A stretch of DNA of 64,000 nt. It comes from Bacillota bacterium. Lineage in GTDB: Bacteria; Bacillota_I; Bacilli_A; RF39; UBA660. How positions within the stretch are numbered: the stretch's first letter is position 1; each line of letters opens with the position of its first letter. Of the stretch, positions 24,876-33,406 are shown piece by piece. The notes beneath the pieces were generated by a model that ran no database searches, was not told the DNA's origin, and saw only the letters and a list, made by a program, of their open reading frames with translations. The position numbers and the translations under genes are program-made. Where the stretch lies: contig SVAQ01000004.1 in assembly GCA_015059305.1 (NCBI GenBank), positions 37,664 to 101,663 of the forward strand, given 5' to 3'.

Positions 24876-25870
24876 ATGTTTTCCCTTTCACTATGACCCT
24901 TTAAATTCCACGAAGGATAATCTAAAGCTAAATTTTCAACAAGTGCCATAAATTTATTTTTATGTTTTTTATTATTAAATTCAAAGTATGCATCTATTAA
25001 ACTAGACAGAATTTCTTTTGATGCAGTTTTATCAAGTTGATAATTTGTTAAAAAAGGAATCAAAACATACTTATTAACGATCTTCATACTACCTTTTTCA
25101 ACATCATAATTCCGATGAATAAACTTCATAAGTTTCTTATAGCTTTTGTATTTTGACATATATGTAAAATCATGAATACTTATAAGCTCCTCATTTGTGT
25201 ACATAGCATACTTTGTTTTTTTATTTAAAATACTTTTGCATTGTTTAAGATTTTTAATAATATTACTAGCTATATATGTGTTTTTTTTCTGCATATCTTC
25301 GTAAATTTTAAATTCACCATAAAATCTAGCAATATTTTTTACTCTTTCTAAAGTTTGTTCTGATGTTAACTTATATATTTTTGAATACTCTTCATAAAAT
25401 TTTTTATAATCAACAACACCGTATGCATCAATAAAACCTAAAATTAAACTATATTCTTTGGTATTTTGTTTTGCCTTTTCAATTGTTTTTTTATTTTTTA
25501 TTTTCTTTTTATATACATCAAGAAGTTCTTTAGGTAAGTAAAAAGTTTTACCATCAGTAACTTTCACCAATTTATGTCGTTGTAAATTACGCATAAAATC
25601 TAATAATAAATGATTAACGTGAATAGTTATTTTTCCTTTTTTCTTAACTAAAAATTTTATGTTATGAAATTCATCAATTTGAAATAGATCAAGTGTAAAA
25701 TTAACAATATTATTTATGTTCTCTAAAATTAGGTCTAAATAAATTTGCTTTTTAGCATTCTTTTTATATACAATATGAAAAGTATCTAAAATATCTGTTA
25801 AATCACTTTTATTTAAACTTTCTAAATAATCCTTGTATGTTATTAATTTATTACCATCTTGTTTCTTCAT
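24872..25870 (-). CDS. Lys-rich helical protein, function unknown
   Basis: 332 residues, soluble, very rich in Lys, Ile, Leu and Tyr. The first 40 residues (YLESLNKSDLTDILDTFHIVYKKNAKKQIYLDLI) look like a SAP or Rho-N-type helical nucleic-acid-binding fold. The remaining part is all-helical with no motif I can name. GGGAGTAG precedes the ATG. Same unit as the membrane protein at 24501. The nucleic-acid idea is a weak inference. Confidence 0.65.
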   Translation of the reverse strand: MKKQDGNKLITYKDYLESLNKSDLTDILDTFHIVYKKNAKKQIYLDLILENINNIVNFTLDLFQIDEFHNIKFLVKKKGKITIHVNHLLLDFMRNLQRHKLVKVTDGKTFYLPKELLDVYKKKIKNKKTIEKAKQNTKEYSLILGFIDAYGVVDYKKFYEEYSKIYKLTSEQTLERVKNIARFYGEFKIYEDMQKKNTYIASNIIKNLKQCKSILNKKTKYAMYTNEELISIHDFTYMSKYKSYKKLMKFIHRNYDVEKGSMKIVNKYVLIPFLTNYQLDKTASKEILSSLIDAYFEFNNKKHKNKFMALVENLALDYPSWNLKGHSERENI

Positions 25871-25926
25871 AACTACTCCCTTAATAATTATATCATCAAA
25901 AAAGTCTAATTCCTAGGGTATAATCA

Positions 25927-26508
25927 TTACCATTTCATGGATTCTAATATCTCTATTTCTGCTTTTTTAACAAAATAGTCATTATTTTTTATTGGAATAT
26001 TATAACTTTGCAAATCTTCCTTCATTTCTTCAATATTAGAATATGTGCGGTTGATCTTTTTATTTTCTTGTTCTAGCTCTATATAAATATGTTTTCCATT
26101 TACCAATTGTACAGCAAATTCAGTTTTATCATTAGTATATACTTTAATATGATCGTTGATCGCAATCAATTTGTGATAACCTATTTTTTCCAAAAAAAGT
26201 TGGGCTTCATTTAGTGAAACAATATGACAATTAACCTGACTTTGACTTAGAATCTCTTTTTTATCATTATAATTTTTACGTTTATATACAAGTTGTTTTA
26301 TGTCATCATTTATTGTTAAAATATTACGAATAATTATGCAATTATCTAATATCTTAAGAGGATCTTTCTCTATACAATTATTATTAACCATATAAATATC
26401 GTTATAATCTAGTTCCTCTGTTAACCTAAAATTATTTTCAGTTAAAATTTGATTTAAATTATCAAGCGTAGTATCTACTTCTACTGTTATTTCATTTGCT
26501 TCTTTCAT
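25927..26508 (-). CDS. CYTH-like domain protein
   Basis: 193 residues. The opening NEITVEVDTTLDNL resembles the ExExK-type first strand of the CYTH/triphosphate tunnel family, followed by alternating strands with charged residues at spaced positions: LDNCIIIRNI, KQLVYKRKNYN, KIGYHKLIAINDHIKVYTN, EFAVQLVNG and KHIYIELEQEN. CYTH proteins cut or bind triphosphates inside a beta tunnel. Several of the usual acidic and basic tunnel residues are replaced, so activity is doubtful. Single gene with its own terminator. Domain call moderate. Confidence 0.55.
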   Translation of the reverse strand: MKEANEITVEVDTTLDNLNQILTENNFRLTEELDYNDIYMVNNNCIEKDPLKILDNCIIIRNILTINDDIKQLVYKRKNYNDKKEILSQSQVNCHIVSLNEAQLFLEKIGYHKLIAINDHIKVYTNDKTEFAVQLVNGKHIYIELEQENKKINRTYSNIEEMKEDLQSYNIPIKNNDYFVKKAEIEILESMKW

Positions 26509-26534
26509 ATTTTACCTCATAAATATTATATCAA

Positions 26535-26562
26535 AGAAAAAATCTCACGTTGGAGATTTTTA
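26535..26562 (-). terminator. Terminator of the CotD-like gene
   Basis: Stem AAAATCTC/GAGATTTT with short loop followed by TTTC-rich tract on the minus strand, at the stop of the gene at 26560. Confidence 0.75.
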
Positions 26563-26847
26563 ACAGCAATTTCTATCAAATACGTTTTCAACTACATTTT
26601 CTTCACAACTTGTATAACAAGGAGTAAATGTGTGACGATAAACGTGATGATTAACAATTCTAGTGTTACATGGTTTAATATGTGGCACATCATAGCAGAT
26701 ATAGCGATGACACACTCTTTCTTCAGGGCATTCATAAATAGGCATCATTTGACAGCCCATTCCCATGTTCATTGGCATAGCCCCCATATTATTCATGTCC
26801 CCCATTGGCATATTGTCCATACCCGAACAACGATCTTCAAAGTTCAT
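26560..26847 (-). CDS. Met/Cys/His-rich protein resembling spore coat protein CotD
   Basis: 95 residues. The first 36 are Met, Gly and Asn rich (MDNMPMGDMNNMGAMPM); the rest carries about ten Cys and many His. The segment VPHIKPCNTRIVNHHVYRH matches the pattern of the CotD inner spore coat family (VPHIHPTHTTxVNHxxxxH). The composition also suggests metal or disulfide cross-linking. A GGAGGATTTT site precedes the ATG. No other sporulation gene is in the window, so the role in this organism is open. The antisense frame is an artefact of the His codons. Confidence 0.7.
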   Translation of the reverse strand: MNFEDRCSGMDNMPMGDMNNMGAMPMNMGMGCQMMPIYECPEERVCHRYICYDVPHIKPCNTRIVNHHVYRHTFTPCYTSCEENVVENVFDRNCC

Positions 26848-26912
26848 TTTGATAAAATCCTCCTTTTGCTTTATAGTATTCGAAAGAATTTATCATGATT
26901 AGACTTTTGCAC

Positions 26913-26938
26913 TAAAAAAGATGACTTATGTCATCCTA
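26913..26938 (-). terminator. Terminator of pgsA
   Basis: Stem AGGATGAC/GTCATCTT with a four-base loop and six T after it on the minus strand, overlapping the stop codon. Confidence 0.75.
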
Positions 26939-27541
26939 ATTTTCTTTTATAACCTTCATTGTGTTGAAATAATATTGACAACCGCTTATTAAACTTAAAA
27001 GCGTTCCTATAATCAAGCATAAGCCAGTAAAATCAAAATGAATTAGTTCAAATGGTAAATTACCAAAGAAAGCTAAAGTCGTACCAGTCATCATAAATAC
27101 AGTTTTAATCTTTCCAGTCCATGATGCAGCAACAACTTTTCCCTTATTTCCCGAAACCATTTTACAAGTATCAGTAATAATATCTCTTGTAATAATTACT
27201 ACCGGAACTAAAAGTGGAATAATATGATCATATGCTAATATAATTAATACACCATTTACTAAAATTTTATCAGCAATTGCATCAAGCATTTTTCCTAAAT
27301 CCGTTACTAAATTTCTCTTACGGGCAATTTGACCATCAATTCGATCTGTTAAACTAGCAATCAAGAATAAAACTCCAGCGATAATGTACTTTAAACTAAT
27401 TGGCGAATCAAGCGCAATTCCAAACACACTATCATATGAAGCCCAATTTACACCAAGTGCATGCCAAGGAATAACTAACATAATTAATATTATAATTGCT
27501 AAAATAATTCTTGAAACTGTAATTTTATTTGGTAAATTCAT
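26936..27541 (-). CDS. pgsA: CDP-diacylglycerol-glycerol-3-phosphate 3-phosphatidyltransferase
   Basis: 201 residues with several membrane helices. The CDP-alcohol phosphotransferase signature D-G-x2-A-R-x8-G-x3-D-x3-D is complete in RIDGQIARKRNLVTDLGKM plus LDAIADK. The enzyme makes phosphatidylglycerol phosphate in the cytoplasmic membrane. N-terminal LPNKITVSRIILAIII is typical of PgsA. It follows rodZ by nine bases, the conserved Firmicutes pair. Confidence 0.93.
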   Translation of the reverse strand: MNLPNKITVSRIILAIIILIMLVIPWHALGVNWASYDSVFGIALDSPISLKYIIAGVLFLIASLTDRIDGQIARKRNLVTDLGKMLDAIADKILVNGVLIILAYDHIIPLLVPVVIITRDIITDTCKMVSGNKGKVVAASWTGKIKTVFMMTGTTLAFFGNLPFELIHFDFTGLCLIIGTLLSLISGCQYYFNTMKVIKEN

Positions 27542-27550
27542 TCTTACTAC

Positions 27551-28021
27551 CTACCTTCCATAACTTATTGCACTAGCAGATTGATTATTAACAGTAATCT
27601 GTTTTACACTCCAAAAAACTGCAAAAATAATCGCTAACACCAGTAATATGTAAATTACTAAATATAATCCATTTTTTACTTTCGGTTCTCTTCTAGTATA
27701 TGGAGAAATTATTTTCTCCTCTTCTTTATTTTTTTCATTTTCGCTAATTTGTTTTTCAATCTCTTTAATCGGGATTCTTGAAGTCGCTTCAAAAATATAT
27801 TCATTGAATTCATCCACTATTTTATCTGCATCTAAACCTAAATATTTTGCATAATCAGATACATAACTTTTTAGCACAAAAATATCCGAAAAAGCTCCAG
27901 ATTTTCCGTCTTCAATATTTTCTAAGATTGCTTCATCAATTTCTAAATCCTCACTTACCTCTTTTAAAGAAACACCAGCTGCTTCCCTAGTGAGTAAAAA
28001 GAGATTTCCAATTTCTTCCAA
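27551..28021 (-). CDS. rodZ: RodZ-like cytoskeletal membrane protein
   Basis: 156 residues. A RodZ-type helix-turn-helix (FLLTREAAGVSLKEVSEDLEIDEAILENIEDG, then FVLKSYVSDYAKYLGLDADKIVDEF) at 5-80 is followed by a charged linker and one membrane helix at about 120-140. Only a dozen residues lie outside; the periplasmic beta domain of longer RodZ proteins is missing. RodZ links MreB filaments to the wall machinery. Operon with pgsA. Confidence 0.85.
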   Translation of the reverse strand: MEEIGNLFLLTREAAGVSLKEVSEDLEIDEAILENIEDGKSGAFSDIFVLKSYVSDYAKYLGLDADKIVDEFNEYIFEATSRIPIKEIEKQISENEKNKEEEKIISPYTRREPKVKNGLYLVIYILLVLAIIFAVFWSVKQITVNNQSASAISYGR

Positions 28022-28050
28022 GAAAATTCACTCCTTATATAAAAATAATA

Positions 28051-28390
28051 ATATCTTTGTAAGCCATGTTCTGTACTTATTGCTAAGCGACAAACATTTA
28101 TCTATGCATATGCATCCAATCTCAGGTTCAATTCCCTTTAATTAGTTCCCCTACCAAAATTTGGGTTTCTCACTCGCGGGGTTTACCACGTTCCACTTCT
28201 TTTATTTCTAAAAGACTCGTCTCTTTGGCACTTTTATACTTACTCATTTCATTTTCAGAAATTTTTAGAGCCGTTAGTTAAACTACCCTAAGTTATTTAT
28301 TCCTTAGGCACGAACACTACATTCATCGCAGAATGTGTGAGCATGGACTTTCCTCTACAAATTATTTATTGCAGCGTTTGCCCAGATATT
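28051..28390 (-). ncRNA. rnpB: RNase P RNA, class B
   Basis: About 340 bases. The core signatures GAGGAAAGTCCATGCTC near the 5' end and AGTACAGAACATGGCTTACA near the 3' end are present. P1 pairs AATATCT with AGATATT at the two ends. The GTGCCTAAGGAATAAATAACTTAGGGTA and AAACCCCGCGAGTGAGAAACCCAAATTT regions fit the Bacillus-type layout. The 5' end touches the gpsB stop codon, as in other Firmicutes where rnpB follows gpsB. It cleaves tRNA leaders. Confidence 0.95.
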
Positions 28391-28721
28391 ATTCATTCTT
28401 ACCATATACAACTTTTTCTAGTTGACTAATTCTTCGTAGAAGGTCAATATTTGTTACTGATTTTTGGCTATTAGAAGCATCTTCTGCTGTTTCAAGTTCA
28501 ACTTGAAGACGTCTAATTTCTTGTTTTAATGTATAATTATCTTCGCTTAAATCTTTTAATTTTTTCTCTAAACTTCTAATGATACTATTATATTCAGTAT
28601 AATCTCTAATTATCATGTCTAGATACTTATCAACCTCTTGAGGACGATACCCTCTTGCATCAATTTTAAAATCATGTTCTAAAATTTCTTGAGGCGTTAA
28701 ATAGATCTTATCATTATACAT
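28389..28721 (-). CDS. gpsB: Cell division protein GpsB
   Basis: 110 residues. The DivIVA-type membrane-binding N-terminus is clear: YLTPQEILEHDFKIDARGYRPQEVDKYLDMIIRDY. A coiled coil at about 45-80 follows, then a C-terminal helical trimerisation segment (IDLLRRISQLEKVVYG). GpsB moves between division site and side wall and docks class A PBPs; ponA lies close by, at 29556, on the other strand. The gene overlaps the 5' end of rnpB by two bases. Confidence 0.93.
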   Translation of the reverse strand: MYNDKIYLTPQEILEHDFKIDARGYRPQEVDKYLDMIIRDYTEYNSIIRSLEKKLKDLSEDNYTLKQEIRRLQVELETAEDASNSQKSVTNIDLLRRISQLEKVVYGKNE

Positions 28722-28764
28722 TTATACACACCTTCTAACAAAGAAATTATAGCAAAAGCTGTCA

Positions 28765-28860
28765 TTATTTGTCAAGGTCAGCAAGTTTTTGAGATTCCAA
28801 TAAAAGGTTTGCAAAATCCACTTCTAAAAGCAGTTTATTTAAGATAAAATCGACATCCAT
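28765..28860 (-). CDS. Possible 31-residue peptide, unsupported function
   Basis: Short frame starting MDVDFILNKLLLEVDFANLL, soluble and acidic. The upstream GGTGATTGGAA is a poor ribosome binding site. It lies between gpsB and recU, in a stretch otherwise free of genes. Only the frame and its protein-like composition support it. Confidence 0.25.
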   Translation of the reverse strand: MDVDFILNKLLLEVDFANLLLESQKLADLDK

Positions 28861-29002
28861 TTCCAATCACCGTTAATATAATATCGAGCCTAAAATTGGT
28901 TTTCAACAACATCGACAAAGTATATCAATTTTTTCATTTTTTTAAACTAATGCCAGTTAACATTTTGCACATTATTTGGTATAATTTATAAAGGTGGTTA
29001 AT

Positions 29003-29575
29003 GTGAATTATCCGGGCAACGTAAAAAAAAACTATACCAAAACTATTAACTACGCTAACCGTGGAATGGATTTAGAAAATCTAATCAATAAAATTAATGA
29101 TTACTATGTAGAAAAAGAAATAGCAATTATACATAAAAAACCAACGCCCATTCAAGTTGTAAAATATGATTATAATAAATCTAGGATTACCGATGCTTAT
29201 TACAAAAATGCCTCGACACTTGATTATAATGGAGTCTACAATGGATATTATATTGAATTTGATGCAAAGAATACAAATAAAAATTATTTACCGCTTGCCA
29301 ATATTGCTAAACACCAAATTTTACATATTAAAAGGATTTTAAATCATGGTGGCATTGCATTTTTAATTATTATGATAAATAGCGAATGCTATCTTCTACC
29401 TGGGAATGAATTAATAAACTTCATTGATAAAGCAGAGAGAAAAAGTATTCCATATGAATATATTAAAAATGTAGGATATCAAATAAACTACAACTACTTA
29501 AAAGGGATTGATTATATCACAGCAGTGGATAAATTAATAAAGGAGAGATGTGATAATGAAAAAAACAGTCAATAA
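29003..29575 (+). CDS. recU: Holliday junction resolvase RecU
   Basis: 190 residues from the GTG at 29003, preceded by AAGGTGG with five bases between; an earlier in-frame GTG is part of that site. Family blocks: NRGMDLENLINKINDYYVEK, IHKKPTPIQVVKYDY, AYYKNASTLDYNGVYNGYYIEFDAK and the HQILHIKRI helix. The acidic and Lys residues of the nuclease site (TLDYNG, EFDAK) are intact. RecU cuts four-way junctions in recombination. It overlaps ponA, the conserved recU-ponA pair of Firmicutes. Confidence 0.94.
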   Translation: MNYPGNVKKNYTKTINYANRGMDLENLINKINDYYVEKEIAIIHKKPTPIQVVKYDYNKSRITDAYYKNASTLDYNGVYNGYYIEFDAKNTNKNYLPLANIAKHQILHIKRILNHGGIAFLIIMINSECYLLPGNELINFIDKAERKSIPYEYIKNVGYQINYNYLKGIDYITAVDKLIKERCDNEKNSQ

Positions 29576-32141
29576 TAAATCGACTACTAAACCAAAAAAG
29601 CCAAATAAACTAAAGGCTAAAATTAATAAAATTATTAAAGAAAAGGGATTAAGAACATTTATTGTTTCAACAATTATGTGCATTCTAATCATAATAGCCA
29701 GCTTAGGCTTAACATTCGCTTTATATATTATTGTAAGCGCTCCAGATTTTGACAAAGATTTATTATACAAAAAAGAAGCAACTGTTATTTATGATGTAGA
29801 CGGCCAAGAATTTGCAAGAATCGGACAAGAAAATCGTGTACTTATAACATATGAAGATCTTCCTCAAGTTTTTGTAGATGCACTTATCGCTACTGAAGAT
29901 TCAAGATTTTTTCAACACAACGGTTTAGATATTGCCCGTTTTATTAAAGCGAGTTTTAATCAAATAATAGGAAGAAACCAAGGTGGAGCCTCTACCTTAA
30001 CAATGCAACTTATTAAAAATACTTATACTAGTTCAGAAGCCCACGGTATCAAAGGTATTATTAGAAAATTCACAGATATTTATATGGCGGTATTTAAACT
30101 AGAAAACAGTTATACCAAAGAAGAAATTTTAGAATTTTATGCTAATTCACTATGGTTTGGACACGACGGAAATTTAAATTATACTGGAATCTATGGCGTT
30201 GAGCAAGCTAGTCAACATTTCTTCAATAAATCAGTTACTGAACTTACTCTAGCAGAATCTTCCCTACTTGTTGGCATGTATCAAAATCCTGTTTTATACA
30301 ATCCATATCGTAATCCTGAAGGGTGTCGAAATCGCCAAAAAATAGTTTTAAAATTAATGGTTAATCATGGATATATTACTGAAGAAGAACAAAATGCAAT
30401 TTTAGAAATTAGTATTGAAAGCTTATTAGCAGATCCAGATGATAATGGTTCAGCAGCTGAAAATCAAGCAGTTATCGATTATATTTTAAAAGAAGTAGAA
30501 AACAAAACTGGTAAATCACCATATAATAATCCTATGCAAATCTATACAACAATCGATCCTGACGTTCAAAAAGTATTAAACAAAATGGAAGCTGGAGAAT
30601 ATTTAAAATGGTACAATGACTTTGATAACGAAGGTACTGTTGTTACATCTGTAGAAAATGGTGCAATAGTTGCTTTATCAGGAGGCCGAAATTATACAGC
30701 ACGTGGAAATAACAGAGCTACCGTAAAAAGACAACCTGGTTCAACGGCTAAACCTTTCTTTGATTACGGTCCTTATATTGAATATTTAAATGGATCAACT
30801 GGAGAATATTTCTTCGATGAACCATATACATATACAAACGGAACTCCTATTGCAGATGCTGATAAAAAATATCAAGGCATGATTACTATGCGGGAAGCTT
30901 TAGTTGGTTCAAGAAACGTAACTGCTTTACAAGCATTTCAAAAGGTAATGAAACACGATGATAGTTTAATCTCTGACTTTGTTCATTCATTTGGAATTGA
31001 TTATGGTTCAAATCTATATGAATCAGCATCAATCGGTGGTTTCGATGGAGTATCCCCTGTTCAAATGAGTGCTGCTTATGCAGTATTTGCTCGAGGCGGC
31101 TATTATATTGAACCTTATGTATTTACTAAAGTTATTTATGAAGATGGAACATCTTATGAACATAAATATACAAAAGAAAAAATAGTAAGTGAAGAAACAT
31201 CTTATATGATTACTAGTATGTTAATTGATGCTGTAGTTCAAGGTTGGAGCGGCAGCGTAAATGTTAAAGGAACGCAAATAGCTGGCAAAACAGGTACCAC
31301 TACAATTGATGATAGTGCTATCAAATTATTAGGAGTTCCGGTTGGAACAATTATGGACTCTTGGTCTGTAAGTTATTCTCCAGAATATAGTATTGCATTA
31401 TGGTATGGTTACGATACTATTACCAAAGAATATCACATGAATACCGATACAGGTTGGAATGCAAGAAGTAAGTTAATGGCAGGACTTGCTAAGAATATTT
31501 ACAGTACAAATAAGACCTTTAAAAAACCGAGCGGCGTTATTGAAGTTGAGCTTGAAAAATATACTGTTCCACTTCAATTACCATCAGAATATACTCCTGA
31601 AGATATGAGAATAAAAGAATTATTCAAAGAAGGAACAGAACCAACTGAAGTATCAATTAGATATGCTAAATTAGAATCTCCTACAAACGGCAAATATACT
31701 CTTGATGATTCTATAGTTACTCTATCTTGGTCAGGAATAAACACACCAAATGCTATTAGTACAAGTTATTTACAAGAATATTATAACGATCACTTTGGCA
31801 AATTTGCTTCCAAATATTACGAAAACAGAATTACTGAAAACAATAATATGTTAGGCCTACAAGGATATCAAATTTATTTAAAGGCTCCAGATGGAACTTT
31901 ACAAAACCTAGGTTGGATTGAAGGTACAAGTTATACACAAACACTCGAAGCTGGTAAAACATATACATTTGTAATTAAATCTGCTTATCAAATAATGAAA
32001 ACTAATGAATCCGACGGCTTAACAATAACTGTTAAAACTAAAGATATCATCAATAACGAAGATGATACAAATAATGAAGATACAAATGAACCAGTAATAA
32101 AACCTGAAGTAACCCCTGATACTGATACAGGTTTAGATTAA
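29556..32141 (+). CDS. ponA: Class A penicillin-binding protein (PBP1A)
   Basis: 861 residues from the ATG at 29556 (AAGGAGAG upstream). Short basic cytoplasmic tail, one membrane helix at about 35-60, then a GT51 glycosyltransferase domain (ATEDSRFFQHNGLD, QGGASTLTMQLIKN, YGVEQASQHFFNKS) and a transpeptidase domain with all three active-site motifs: PGSTAKP (Ser-x-x-Lys), GSRN (SxN) and GKTGTT (KTG). A C-terminal extension carries an FN3-like beta segment and an acidic Asp/Asn/Thr tail. It polymerises and cross-links peptidoglycan. This shows that the organism has a cell wall. Confidence 0.96.
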   Translation: MKKTVNNKSTTKPKKPNKLKAKINKIIKEKGLRTFIVSTIMCILIIIASLGLTFALYIIVSAPDFDKDLLYKKEATVIYDVDGQEFARIGQENRVLITYEDLPQVFVDALIATEDSRFFQHNGLDIARFIKASFNQIIGRNQGGASTLTMQLIKNTYTSSEAHGIKGIIRKFTDIYMAVFKLENSYTKEEILEFYANSLWFGHDGNLNYTGIYGVEQASQHFFNKSVTELTLAESSLLVGMYQNPVLYNPYRNPEGCRNRQKIVLKLMVNHGYITEEEQNAILEISIESLLADPDDNGSAAENQAVIDYILKEVENKTGKSPYNNPMQIYTTIDPDVQKVLNKMEAGEYLKWYNDFDNEGTVVTSVENGAIVALSGGRNYTARGNNRATVKRQPGSTAKPFFDYGPYIEYLNGSTGEYFFDEPYTYTNGTPIADADKKYQGMITMREALVGSRNVTALQAFQKVMKHDDSLISDFVHSFGIDYGSNLYESASIGGFDGVSPVQMSAAYAVFARGGYYIEPYVFTKVIYEDGTSYEHKYTKEKIVSEETSYMITSMLIDAVVQGWSGSVNVKGTQIAGKTGTTTIDDSAIKLLGVPVGTIMDSWSVSYSPEYSIALWYGYDTITKEYHMNTDTGWNARSKLMAGLAKNIYSTNKTFKKPSGVIEVELEKYTVPLQLPSEYTPEDMRIKELFKEGTEPTEVSIRYAKLESPTNGKYTLDDSIVTLSWSGINTPNAISTSYLQEYYNDHFGKFASKYYENRITENNNMLGLQGYQIYLKAPDGTLQNLGWIEGTSYTQTLEAGKTYTFVIKSAYQIMKTNESDGLTITVKTKDIINNEDDTNNEDTNEPVIKPEVTPDTDTGLD

Positions 32142-32143
32142 AC

Positions 32144-32182
32144 AAAAAAACTAAAGATTTAACTTATTCTTTAGTTTTTTTA
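32144..32182. terminator. Bidirectional terminator ponA/nth
   Basis: Stem AAACTAAAG/CTTTAGTTT with a 12-base loop and T-runs on both strands, between convergent genes. Confidence 0.85.
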
Positions 32183-32781
32183 TGTTTACAATTTATAAGA
32201 CATTTATCACATTTTGGATTTTTAGCAGTACATATATACCTACCAAATAAGACCATTTGATGATTCACCCGGTTATAATCTTCTTTATTTAAATAATTCA
32301 TTAGTTTCTTTTCAACAATGGCTACATTATCGTTGTTTTTGGCAATACCTACTCTTTTGGAAACTCTTTCTACATGAGTATCAACTGCAATCGTCGGAAC
32401 ATCAAAAAGTTCTGATAAAACAACATTACATGTTTTTCTTCCAACACCAGGAAGGCTTTCTAAATAGGCTCTATTATTGGGTACTTTTCCCTGATAATTT
32501 CCAATTAGACTTTTAGCAATTTCTTTCATATAAAATGCCTTTTTAGTATAAGAGCCTAGCGATTTTATCATTTGTTCAATTGTTTTTAAATCAAGGTTTG
32601 CAATATCTCTAAGGTCATATTTTGAAAACAACTGCTTTGTAACGATGTTAACTCTTTTGTCTGTACATTGAGCGGACAACATAACTGCAATTAATAATTC
32701 ATAATCCAAATTATAATTTAACTCACACCGTGGATTATCAATCATCAAATTAAGTTTTTCGCAAAAATCACTACTCTTCAT
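32164..32781 (-). CDS. nth: Endonuclease III (DNA glycosylase/AP lyase)
   Basis: 205 residues. Helix-hairpin-helix SLPGVGRKTCNVVL with the catalytic Lys, and VDTHVERVSKRVG with the catalytic Asp. The C-terminal 4Fe-4S loop reads C-x6-C-x2-C-x3-C (CTAKNPKCDKCLINCKH), two residues shorter than the usual C-x6-C-x2-C-x5-C. Nth removes oxidised pyrimidines and nicks abasic sites. It overlaps dnaD by 11 bases, the conserved dnaD-nth order. Confidence 0.94.
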   Translation of the reverse strand: MKSSDFCEKLNLMIDNPRCELNYNLDYELLIAVMLSAQCTDKRVNIVTKQLFSKYDLRDIANLDLKTIEQMIKSLGSYTKKAFYMKEIAKSLIGNYQGKVPNNRAYLESLPGVGRKTCNVVLSELFDVPTIAVDTHVERVSKRVGIAKNNDNVAIVEKKLMNYLNKEDYNRVNHQMVLFGRYICTAKNPKCDKCLINCKHKKTKE

Positions 32782-33406
32782 CTAACCAATTATACTCCAG
32801 AACGCTAGTTTCATAAGTTATTTTATTTTCATCACTAGCCGATCTATTTTTTAAATGATTGGTTACATCTTCCATCTTTTTAAATCCCTTTTTATTCCAC
32901 TCAAACAAAATTTTATCAATATACCTTAAGGTAGTCACGCCATTGTAATTCGCTTCATCCAATGCTCCTAAAATAAGTTCCTCAGCAAACCCATTATCAA
33001 GCCAAGCTTTAATTATTTCATAATCCATCCCTGATAAGCTATGACCATAATTTGCCTGAAACTTCGTAAACAAATCATTTTTTTCTTTTTCTTTAGCATT
33101 TTTCGAAACATTATCTTTTATTCCGTTATAAAGATTATCTAAACTTACCTTATCAATTAATTTACCACTTTCATTTTTAACGGAATTAAGGGTTATTAAT
33201 TTTTTATCTAGTAAACTACCAAATGCATTTAATACATCCTTTTCATTTAGGCATGTAGCTTTAGCTACCTTTTTAACATCAAAAGTAAGTTCATACTCAT
33301 TATCAAAATACATAAGGACAAGAAATTCGTTTAATGACAAATTATGCTTTAGCGTTTCTTTTAAAAATAAAGTTTCTACAACATATTTTTTATTGTCTTT
33401 ATTCAT
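32771..33406 (-). CDS. dnaD: DnaD-family primosome protein
   Basis: 211 residues. N-terminal winged-helix part (LSLNEFLVLMYFDNEYELTFDVKKVAKAT) and C-terminal DnaB_2 domain ending in the signature TLRYIDKILFEWNKKGFKKM. DnaD helps load the replicative helicase at the origin or stalled forks. Overlaps cca upstream by eight bases and nth downstream by eleven, so cca-dnaD-nth is one coupled operon. Confidence 0.88.
   Translation of the reverse strand: MNKDNKKYVVETLFLKETLKHNLSLNEFLVLMYFDNEYELTFDVKKVAKATCLNEKDVLNAFGSLLDKKLITLNSVKNESGKLIDKVSLDNLYNGIKDNVSKNAKEKEKNDLFTKFQANYGHSLSGMDYEIIKAWLDNGFAEELILGALDEANYNGVTTLRYIDKILFEWNKKGFKKMEDVTNHLKNRSASDENKITYETSVLEYNWLDEE

Noticed and set aside
26632..26898. 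His-rich open frame antisense to the CotD-like gene
   Set aside because: It is the complement of the Met and Cys/His codons of the real gene; it has no ribosome binding site and the minus-strand gene has one plus a terminator.
32771..33406. Phage replication protein instead of DnaD
   Set aside because: The overlap with cca and nth and the C-terminal DnaB_2 signature fit the chromosomal dnaD-nth locus.
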